Of a DNA stretch of 64,000 nucleotides, positions 57,863-64,000 are shown in pieces (the stretch's first letter is position 1; each line of letters begins with the position of its first letter). Where the stretch lies: positions 4,030,001 to 4,094,000 of the forward strand of contig CP118523.1 in NCBI GenBank assembly GCA_029227815.1, given 5' to 3'. Made by a program: the position numbers and the translations under genes. Origin of the DNA: Clostridiaceae bacterium M8S5 (GTDB lineage: Bacteria > Bacillota > Clostridia > Tissierellales > MCWD3). The notes under the pieces were generated by a model. It ran no database searches. It had not been told where the DNA came from and saw only the letters and a list, made by a program, of their open reading frames with translations.

Positions 57863-58669
57863 ATGATTGAAAACAAAGTTTTTCAAAACATACTGCTATT
57901 AAGAGATAAACTATTATATGTTGATTCTCAAATAAAATATAACATCGCTAGTATAATTATAGACGGGAGCATAATTAGAGGAGATTTCATTGCAGATTCT
58001 AGTGATATTGATATAACTATTACAACGTTTGGTAATAATATAACATTTAATATTAAAAAACTCATTGAAGATATAATTGTTGATGTAGCAAATGATCTTC
58101 CTAAAAGAGAATATCCTAGAAAACCACTTGTTTATGATATACAATGGCAAGATATTCAGACTCTAAACAAATGTAAAAATAGGACATTAGATGAATGGAC
58201 TGTTGACAATGTACCAAATGGATATCCAAAACTATGGTTATATGCTTTTGATAGTATTGCACATCATAATGTACTGTATGGGCAAGATGTTACAGATTTT
58301 TATACTAGAATAAAACCAAAACATTTTGTTCCGATTCGTATGAAAAGGATATATGATTCTACTATTAAAATAAAAGATACTGTTTCTGACTATGAAAAAT
58401 TAAGTGGTGGCATAACCCAAATAAAGAACGCTTGGGAAGTTATCAGATGCACGTGCTTAGCTTATGGTCTTATGAGTATAAAGAAAGATGATGTATATAC
58501 AGCTTGTAAAGCATATTTTACTGATAAATCAGATAGAGATTTAATTGATGATTTATATAATTTTTATATTAATAAGAACAATAACCTTTTAACGGGTAAC
58601 TACAGAAAGGAATTGTGTGATTTTACTATTAGGACGATTAAGTATTATAATTTAATAAAAACAGTTTGA
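57863..58669 (+). CDS. Nucleotidyltransferase-fold protein
   Basis: This 268-residue protein has a Pol-beta-type nucleotidyltransferase core, DGSIIRGDFIADSSDIDITI (34-53): Gly35-Ser36 and the metal-binding Asp48 and Asp50. The remainder is helical and could be a substrate- or HEPN-like domain. The pattern recalls aminoglycoside or other small-molecule nucleotidyltransferases but is not specific. It is coupled to the MATE exporter, so a role in handling a toxic compound is possible. The last codons and the TGA stop fall inside palindromic repeat copy D. Confidence 0.75.
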   Translation: MIENKVFQNILLLRDKLLYVDSQIKYNIASIIIDGSIIRGDFIADSSDIDITITTFGNNITFNIKKLIEDIIVDVANDLPKREYPRKPLVYDIQWQDIQTLNKCKNRTLDEWTVDNVPNGYPKLWLYAFDSIAHHNVLYGQDVTDFYTRIKPKHFVPIRMKRIYDSTIKIKDTVSDYEKLSGGITQIKNAWEVIRCTCLAYGLMSIKKDDVYTACKAYFTDKSDRDLIDDLYNFYINKNNNLLTGNYRKELCDFTIRTIKYYNLIKTV

Positions 58670-58766
58670 TAGAAGTAAGAATACAAATTAAAGCGTGTTA
58701 AAATTAAGTGTAGCGGCCTAATTAAAGGTAAATGAGCGCAGAAATTAGGCTTTTGTCTTCAGTTTG
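58662..58766. repeat. Palindromic intergenic repeat, copy D
   Basis: This 105-bp degenerate copy runs from CAGTTTGATAG to CTTCAGTTTG and keeps GAAGTAAGA, AAAGCGTGTTAAAATTAAGTG, TAAAGGTAAATGAGCGCAGAAATT and GGCTTTTGTCTTCAG in the same order and orientation as copies B and C. Its left end overlaps the final codons and the stop codon of the nucleotidyltransferase gene. Confidence 0.8.
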
Positions 58767-58767
58767 A

Positions 58768-58799
58768 AACGACCTACATAGCATATCATGTAGGTCGTT
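58768..58799. terminator. Bidirectional terminator
   Basis: AACGACCTACAT/ATGTAGGTCGTT (58768-58779 with 58788-58799), a perfect 12-bp stem between the converging nucleotidyltransferase and peroxiredoxin genes. Confidence 0.8.
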
Positions 58800-58842
58800 C
58801 TTGTATTTCCTTATATATTATTACAGATAAACAGAGTATCCT

Positions 58843-59364
58843 CTATAATAACTCATCTCCTTCATTCCAGTCTATTGGACACAATCCTCCAGTCTGTAAT
58901 GCTTTTAAAACTCTCATTGTTTCTCCAACACTTCTTCCTATTCCTAAATCATGTACTACCGAATACTTTACATGTCCCTCTGGAGATATAATAAATAATC
59001 CTCTTAGTGCTATCCCTAGTTTTTCATCTAGCACTCCATATTTTCTAGCAATCTCTTTTGTCATATCTGATGCAAGCGGAAAGTTTATCTTGCCTAGATC
59101 TCCATTTATCCATGCTTTATGTGAATGCTCACTGTCCACACTTACTGCCAGTACTTCCGCATTCAAACTTTTAAACTCATTGTATTTTTCACTGAAGCCA
59201 GTGATCTCTGTCGGTCAAATAAATGTAAAATCTAGTGGATAAAAGAATAATACTAACCACTTTCCTTTATAGTTTTCTAATGAAACCTCTCCAAAACCAC
59301 TTCCATCTCCTAGTGCTGTTTTTAGCATGAAGTCTGGAGCTATGTTTCCTACTATTTTGTCCAT
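58843..59364 (-). CDS. Selenocysteine-containing peroxiredoxin (AhpC/Prx1 type), UGA at codon 50
   Basis: Read through one in-frame TGA, this gene gives 173 residues of a typical peroxiredoxin, an enzyme that reduces H2O2 and organic peroxides. The TGA (59215-59217) falls exactly at the peroxidatic position: [10 protein letters not shown]50-PTEITGF, where relatives have FTFVCPTEI. The resolving Cys162 (GLCPIDW) is kept, as is the arginine motif [15 protein letters not shown] hairpin, TCACTG-GCTT-CAGTGA, begins 11 bases after the TGA (59189-59204), and its loop starts with G, as expected of a bacterial SECIS element. The ATG at 59364 follows AGGAGG by seven bases. A simple pseudogene is unlikely because everything else is intact. 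Selenoprotein peroxiredoxin (PrxU) is known from Eubacterium acidaminophilum. Confidence 0.88.
59189..59217 (-). promoter_or_regulatory. UGA codon and candidate bacterial SECIS hairpin
   Basis: On the minus strand TGA (59217-59215) is followed after ten bases by a 6-bp stem, TCACTG/CAGTGA, with a GCUU loop. The distance of the loop from UGA (17 bases) and the G in its first position agree with known features of bacterial SECIS elements recognised by SelB. Confidence 0.7.
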
Positions 59365-59440
59365 CTTCAAACCTCCTTTATATGATTTATAACATTCCCT
59401 ATTACTATATTACCCAAAAAAGATCTTTTAAAACTTAAAA

Positions 59441-59462
59441 ACAAGCAATGATATTTGCTTGT
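59441..59462 (-). terminator. Terminator after the VOC gene
   Basis: ACAAGCAA/TTGCTTGT stem (59441-59448 with 59455-59462) with T-runs on both strands, upstream of the peroxiredoxin gene. Confidence 0.8.
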
Positions 59463-59532
59463 TTTTTGCACTTGTTTTTTTGTCTAGTTTTAGTTTATTA
59501 ATCTTTTTGCTTTATGTTATTGTTTGTTTATA

Positions 59533-59901
59533 TTATATCTTTGATTTTTTCTTTTGTATTTCAATTATGTAACCGTTTGGGTCTATCATATGAAAGTAAT
59601 ATTTTCTTGAGCTGCTATTGTATTTAGGTTTATTTTTTATGCATACTCCCTCTTGCTTGAATTTTGTGTATAGCGAGTCTACATAAGGAGTTGTTAAAGA
59701 TATTATTGGATTTTTAAAATCTCTTTGCATCTTAATTTTACTTGAGAAAGCTAATTTACAGCCTCCAGGCATATTATATATTTTGCTTTCACCGTTCTCT
59801 TCGTACGAAGAAAACCCTAAGTTTTTAGAATAGAATTCATGTGTTGAATCCATGTCTTGAGTTCCCATGAATATAACTGAATCCTCCCAAAGATATTCCA
59901 T
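59533..59901 (-). CDS. VOC-superfamily (glyoxalase/bleomycin-resistance fold) protein
   Basis: This 122-residue protein shows two beta-alpha-beta-beta-beta modules typical of the vicinal oxygen chelate fold. The first has MGTQDMDSTHEFYSKNLGF, and the second ends with FHMIDPNGYIIEIQKKK, which supplies a potential metal-binding Glu. Function cannot be told; VOC proteins include glyoxalases, dioxygenases and antibiotic-binding proteins. The start is set at ATG 59901, seven bases after AAAGGGTG; a TTG two codons earlier touches that site. It ends in its own terminator. Confidence 0.85.
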   Translation of the reverse strand: MEYLWEDSVIFMGTQDMDSTHEFYSKNLGFSSYEENGESKIYNMPGGCKLAFSSKIKMQRDFKNPIISLTTPYVDSLYTKFKQEGVCIKNKPKYNSSSRKYYFHMIDPNGYIIEIQKKKSKI

Positions 59902-60073
59902 AATCAATCACCCTTTCTACTAGATATATTCTATAGATACATATAATTTCCTCTATTATTATAATTCTACATCGTTTTATCTTATATCTTGACAACGAAA
60001 TTAATATTCTAGCCCTGTAAATAAGTAGTTTTTATCAATTTTTCTCTATATGTTAAAAATTGTTTACAAAAAA

Positions 60074-60104
60074 GGAGTCAGTCTATAAGTTTTAGACTAA
60101 CTCC
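60074..60104 (-). terminator. Terminator after ileS
   Basis: GGAGT-AGTCTA pairs with TAGACT-ACTCC (60074-60085 with 60093-60104) with a single bulge or mismatch, followed by TTTTTTGTAAAC on the minus strand. Confidence 0.75.
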
Positions 60105-60116
60105 ATATTAGTTTTA

Positions 60117-63100
60117 CTATTTAACTCTTTCTAATGCTATATAAGCCTCATGTCCATTTAAGTCTTGCTTTGTCATATCATCTTTTTTAACCTGTTTAAT
60201 ATCTACTGCAAGTGTCTCACTCTTGATATAATCGCCATAGTTATCTACTGCTTTTTCTATAACTTCGTCTGATTCATAATATATAACTATGTTATCCATC
60301 ATTTCGTATTGATTACTCTTTCTCATTTGTTGTACTTTTGATACGAACTCTCTAACATATCCTTCGTTTAACAAATCTTCTGTTAGTGTTGTATCAAGTA
60401 TAACAAACAAGTTGTTTTCCATCGAAACTGTAAATCCTTCTTTTGCATTAATGTTTATCAATACTTTCTCTTTATCAAACTCAAATGCTTCACCTGAAAG
60501 ATTTACTTTTATAGTTTCACCCTTCTCTAATTTTGCTACAGCATCTGAGCTATCAAGTTCTGAAAGTGCCTTGCCAAACTCTTTTATTTTTGAACCTAAT
60601 ATAGGACCTAGAACTCTAAAATTTGGTTTTAAGCTAAAGTTCATGTATTTACTTAAATCACTTTCGAATACAACATCTTTTACATTTAGCTCTTCTTTTA
60701 TCAATGGCACCAAATCATCTATTAATTCTTGATATTTTCCATCTATTAAAACCTTTTGTATAGGCTGACGTACTTTAATTTTAACAGCTTCTCTTGAAGC
60801 TCTACCCAATTTTACTAAATCTCTTACTAAATCCATTTTTTCTTCTATATGCTTATCTATTAAGCTCTCATTAATCACAGGATAATCACTCAAATGAACT
60901 GACTCTTCTCCTGTTAAGTTTCTGTACATCTCTTCTGATATATATGGAGCAAATGGTGCTACTATCTGTGATAATCCAACTAATAGCTCATAAGTTGTAT
61001 TGTATACTGCTTTTTTGTCATCTGATAGCTCAGTATCCCAAAATCTTCTCCTTGAACGTCTTATATACCAGTTTGATAAATCTTCGTTTACAAAATCTTG
61101 TATCCTTCTAACTGCTTTTGTTAAATCATATACGCTAAGTTCTTTTTCTACTTCTTTTAACAATGCATTGTATTTAGATAACACCCATCTATCAAGTTCT
61201 GGCCTATCTTCTGGCTTTATATAAAACTCTGTTGGATTTACATTGTCTGTATTAGCATATAGTACAAAGAAATTGTATACGTTTTTAATTGTTCCAAAGA
61301 ATTTGCTTAATACCTCTTTAAGCCCTTCTTCATCGAATTTTGTAGGTGTCCAAGCTGGAGATACATATAGTAAATACCATCTAAGTGCATCTGCTCCATA
61401 TTGATCAAATAATTCAAATGGGTCTACTGTATTTCCTTTAGATTTTGACATCTTCTTGCCTTTTTTATCTAATATCAAATCATTAACCAACACTCTCTTA
61501 TATGGTGACTTTCCTGTTACAAATGTTGATATAGCAAGTAAAGAGTAGAACCATCCTCTTGTCTGATCTATACCTTCACAGATGAAATCAGCTGGGAATA
61601 ATTGATCAAAGTTTTCTTTGTTTTCAAATGGATAATGATGTTGTGCAAAAGGCATTGACCCACTATCAAACCAACAGTCTATAACGTCTTTAACTCTAGT
61701 CATTGCTTCTCCACATTTCTCACATTTTAAATGAATGTTATCAACATGAGGTCTGTGTAGTTCTACATTTTCATCTATATCTTCTATTGCTCTTTCCACT
61801 AGCTCTTTTCTTGAACCTACGCTTGCTAAATGTCCACATTCGCAACGCCATATATTTAATGGTGTTCCCCAATATCTACTTCTTGATATAGCCCAATCAT
61901 TTAAATTTTCTAGCCAGTTACCGAATCTCTTTTCTCCAACATAATCTGGATACCACTCAACTGAATTGTTGTTTTCTATAAGTTTTTCTTTTAGTCTAGT
62001 AATTTCTATATACCAACTAGGCTTCGCGTAATATAATAGTGGAGTTTTACATCTCCAACAATGTGGATAATTATGTGCTATTTTTTCTTTTTTATATAAT
62101 TTACCTTCTGCATGTAACCATTTTATAATATCAATATCAGCATCCATTACGAATTGACCCTTCCAAGGAGTCTCTATATATTTACCAGTCTCATCTACTG
62201 GTTGAAGTACTGGTAGATTGTATCTTTTACCAGTATTATAGTCATCTTCTCCAAATGCTGGGGCTGTATGAACTATTCCTGTTCCATCCTCAGTAGTTAC
62301 ATAATCTGCTACCGTAACAAAAAATGCTTTTTTATCTGCCTTAACAAATGGCATCAATTGCTCGTATTCCATGTATTCTAACTCTTTACCTTTAAGTTCT
62401 TTGATAATCTCATAGTCATCACCAACTACTTTACTACAAAGATTTTTTTCTACATAATAAATCTCATCTTCTACTCTTACTTTAACATACGTTTCGTCTG
62501 GATTTACTGTTAGTGCAACGTTTGAAGCTAATGTCCAAGGTGTAGTAGTCCAAACTAAGAAATATTCATCAGCATCTTTGACTTTGAACTTAACTATTAC
62601 TGTGTTGGTCTTTATTTCCTCATATCCTTGTGCAACTTCATGAGAGGCTAGCCCAGTTCCGCATCTTGGGCAATATGGTAATATTTTATGTCCTTCATAT
62701 ATATAATCTTCTTTAAAGAACTTGTTTAGAATCCACCAAACAGACTCTATATAGTTGTTATCAAGCGTTATATATGGGTTATCTAAATCAACTTCGTAAG
62801 CCATACGCTTAGTCATATCTCTCCATAAACCTTCATATTTGAACACTGATTCCCTACATTTTTCATTGAACTGTGCTATTCCGTATTCTTCTATGTCTTG
62901 CTTACTAGATAAATTTAACTGCTTTTCAACCTCTATTTCAACAGGTAATCCATGAGTGTCCCAACCTGCTTTTCTCTTTACTTGATATCCTTTCATTGTC
63001 ATATATCTACAGATAGAATCCTTCAATGTTCTTGATATAACATGATGTATTCCTGGTTTACCATTAGCTGTAGGAGGCCCTTCAAAGAATACAAATGAAT

Positions 63101-63218
63101 CGTCGTCTTTCCTGATATCTATACTCTTCTTTAGTATATCTATGTCATTCCAATATTCTGAAATATTTTTTTCTGCTTCTTTGACAGATAGCTTTGATAA
63201 TTGTTTAAATTTATCCAT
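60117..63218 (-). CDS. ileS: Isoleucyl-tRNA synthetase, type 2 (mupirocin-insensitive class)
   Basis: This class I synthetase charges tRNA(Ile) and edits valine. The start is ATG 63218, nine bases after GAGAGG, giving 1033 residues. The HIGH region reads GPPTANGKPGIHHV (47-60), the form found in eukaryote-like type 2 enzymes; type 1 enzymes have PYANGxIHIGHA. The KMSKS loop KKMSKSKGN lies near residue 595. The editing domain has the WTTTPWTLASN threonine-rich motif. Type 2 enzymes are known to be naturally insensitive to mupirocin. It is preceded by a T-box leader. Confidence 0.96.
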   Translation of the reverse strand: MDKFKQLSKLSVKEAEKNISEYWNDIDILKKSIDIRKDDDSFVFFEGPPTANGKPGIHHVISRTLKDSICRYMTMKGYQVKRKAGWDTHGLPVEIEVEKQLNLSSKQDIEEYGIAQFNEKCRESVFKYEGLWRDMTKRMAYEVDLDNPYITLDNNYIESVWWILNKFFKEDYIYEGHKILPYCPRCGTGLASHEVAQGYEEIKTNTVIVKFKVKDADEYFLVWTTTPWTLASNVALTVNPDETYVKVRVEDEIYYVEKNLCSKVVGDDYEIIKELKGKELEYMEYEQLMPFVKADKKAFFVTVADYVTTEDGTGIVHTAPAFGEDDYNTGKRYNLPVLQPVDETGKYIETPWKGQFVMDADIDIIKWLHAEGKLYKKEKIAHNYPHCWRCKTPLLYYAKPSWYIEITRLKEKLIENNNSVEWYPDYVGEKRFGNWLENLNDWAISRSRYWGTPLNIWRCECGHLASVGSRKELVERAIEDIDENVELHRPHVDNIHLKCEKCGEAMTRVKDVIDCWFDSGSMPFAQHHYPFENKENFDQLFPADFICEGIDQTRGWFYSLLAISTFVTGKSPYKRVLVNDLILDKKGKKMSKSKGNTVDPFELFDQYGADALRWYLLYVSPAWTPTKFDEEGLKEVLSKFFGTIKNVYNFFVLYANTDNVNPTEFYIKPEDRPELDRWVLSKYNALLKEVEKELSVYDLTKAVRRIQDFVNEDLSNWYIRRSRRRFWDTELSDDKKAVYNTTYELLVGLSQIVAPFAPYISEEMYRNLTGEESVHLSDYPVINESLIDKHIEEKMDLVRDLVKLGRASREAVKIKVRQPIQKVLIDGKYQELIDDLVPLIKEELNVKDVVFESDLSKYMNFSLKPNFRVLGPILGSKIKEFGKALSELDSSDAVAKLEKGETIKVNLSGEAFEFDKEKVLININAKEGFTVSMENNLFVILDTTLTEDLLNEGYVREFVSKVQQMRKSNQYEMMDNIVIYYESDEVIEKAVDNYGDYIKSETLAVDIKQVKKDDMTKQDLNGHEAYIALERVK

Positions 63219-63268
63219 ACTTTTCATCCTCTCTTTCACTTATTATTAACATAAAATCTATTAAAAAA

Positions 63269-63512
63269 TCCCCAAGTCAAAAGACTTAGGGACGATTGTA
63301 CGCGTTACCACCCAAATTATAGGAAAACAAATGATTCCTATCACTCATTACATTTTAACGTATCTCTACGTAAAGTTTTACTATTATTTCAAACCTTAAG
63401 CTCATAGGTGATTTTCATAAAAGACTCCAATAATAATCTCTCAGCTCATGATTATTTCTCTGTATATCTTCAATTCTTCTATTACTGCCTAGTCATAGCA
63501 TGTCATATTTAC
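63269..63512 (-). promoter_or_regulatory. T-box leader controlling ileS
   Basis: The T-box GGGTGGTAACGCG is at 63313-63301 on the minus strand, followed by the terminator CCCTAAGTC/GACTTGGGG and a T-run (63292-63262). An ATC at 63412-63410, in front of ACCTATGAGC, is the likely isoleucine specifier codon. Low charging of tRNA(Ile) would allow read-through into ileS. Confidence 0.9.
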
Positions 63513-63521
63513 TTAGACTAT

Positions 63522-63551
63522 AGTATATATTAATCTAACAATAGTTGTCAA
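63522..63551 (-). promoter_or_regulatory. Promoter of the ileS T-box leader
   Basis: TTGACA (63546-63551) and TATACT (63522-63527) on the minus strand with an 18-base spacer, immediately upstream of the T-box leader. Confidence 0.8.
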
Positions 63552-63892
63552 GGGTATTTTAAAATTTATTAAAACCTTAGCCTTTATATAGTATATGTTG
63601 CATATGCCGATTTTATATAGTTTTGCATTTTATAACCTAGGCTTTGTAATTAAAAAATAAATGTTACATCCCTCATGTTAACCTAAGAGTGGTTTAAGCC
63701 TGTTAGACAGATATTTAAACTTTCTTCTTGAGTTGCTGTATTATTGAGTAAAAATAAAATATCTCCAAGCACAAGAATACATGATTGGAGATATAAATAC
63801 TTTTATTATGCCCCTGTCCACTTGACAAAAAGCAGTTCAATATATGGCAATTTATTGGTTCATACTATAATACGTAGTTTGAGTTTAAGTTA
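63552..63892. other. Intergenic region upstream of the ileS promoter
   Basis: These 341 bases contain one clear hairpin (63759-63794). Apart from it I see no gene or RNA. Confidence 0.4.
63759..63794 (-). terminator. Terminator after the truncated right-edge gene
   Basis: ATATCTCCAA/TTGGAGATAT stem (63759-63768 with 63785-63794) followed by TTTATTTTTAC on the minus strand. Confidence 0.75.
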
Positions 63893-64000
63893 TTAGTTAA
63901 AATAATAAATATAATCAGAGTCATAAGGTGAATCTTTAGGACTATGTCTATATAATCCTGCTTGACCCCATTTTGATATGAATAAACTTCCACTAACTAT
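63893..64000 (-). CDS. C-terminal end of an unidentified protein, partial
   Basis: The last 35 codons of a minus-strand gene enter from the right edge and end in TAA at 63893. The peptide includes SGSLFISKWGQAGLYRHSP and ends YIYYFN. I do not recognise the family. A terminator lies about 100 bases downstream, supporting a real gene end. Codon use (AGA, ATA, TTA) matches the rest of the window. Confidence 0.6.
   Translation of the reverse strand: MVSGSLFISKWGQAGLYRHSPKDSPYDSDYIYYFN

Noticed and set aside
57863..58669. Named aminoglycoside nucleotidyltransferase resistance gene
   Set aside because: Only the generic GS...DxD core is visible; nothing shows an aminoglycoside substrate.
58843..59166. 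A separate 107-residue peroxiredoxin fragment starting at TTG 59166, or a peroxiredoxin pseudogene
   Set aside because: The codon has no ribosome binding site, and the missing N-terminal half is intact upstream in the same frame with a good start. The only interruption is a TGA at the peroxidatic position, which fits selenocysteine better than decay.
1..64000. CRISPR arrays, insertion sequences, prophage or rRNA operons
   Set aside because: No regularly spaced direct repeats, transposase or phage-like genes or rRNA sequence were seen; the only dispersed repeats are the short palindromic elements.

Overview
The window is about 30% G+C, with strong AGGAGG ribosome binding sites, many GTG/TTG starts, T-box leaders and a dense set of sporulation genes (spoIIE, yabP, yabQ, spoVB, spoVT, spoVG). 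It comes from a spore-forming low-G+C Gram-positive bacterium of class Clostridia. A selenocysteine-type peroxiredoxin and a B12-dependent methylmalonyl-CoA mutase would suit an amino-acid-fermenting anaerobe of the Peptostreptococcales/Tissierellales kind; that placement is inference.

Layout. 1-2872: a two-subunit methylmalonyl-CoA mutase (small subunit cut by the window edge) and a FlK-like thioesterase. 2952-29987: a long minus-strand block that keeps the order of the Bacillus subtilis origin-proximal region. In transcription order it reads purR, spoVG, glmU, prs, pth, mfd, a PrsA-like lipoprotein, spoVT, two tandem spoVB-like flippases, a yabN-type mazG, an HU gene, rlbA, yabP, yabQ, divIC, yabR, spoIIE, yabS, yabT, tilS, hpt, ftsH. 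It mixes precursor supply (PRPP, UDP-GlcNAc), translation and repair upkeep, division and sporulation. Readable control sites include a sigma-H promoter at spoVG, a 21-bp-spaced spoIIE promoter like the Spo0A-controlled one of Bacillus, a PurBox-like inverted repeat at purR and a consensus ftsH promoter.

30209-40795: murC, two LytR-CpsA-Psr cell-wall ligases, a Cache-GGDEF-EAL protein, a PAS-PP2C phosphatase, an HD-GYP protein and an aminotransferase, so cell-wall assembly next to cyclic-di-GMP and phosphatase signalling. 41015-46637: a VTC-domain / DUF4956 / CotH-kinase operon divergent from an OmpR-type two-component system. 46933-52286: an atypical type II topoisomerase pair and an rRNA methyltransferase. 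52442-54184: T-box-controlled tyrS. 54434-59901: two small secreted Cys/His proteins, free-methionine-R-sulfoxide reductase, a MATE exporter with a nucleotidyltransferase, a peroxiredoxin whose peroxidatic codon is UGA, and a VOC protein. 60117-63551: ileS of the mupirocin-insensitive class under a T-box. 63893-64000: the tail of an unidentified gene.

The most notable items are the UGA-containing peroxiredoxin gene with a candidate SECIS hairpin, a family of about 105-125 bp palindromic intergenic repeats (four copies, at least one supplying the stop codon of the gene before it), two possibly related small secreted proteins with inverted repeats in their promoters, and the VTC/DUF4956/CotH operon with its divergent regulator. 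No rRNA, tRNA, CRISPR array, transposase or phage gene was seen.
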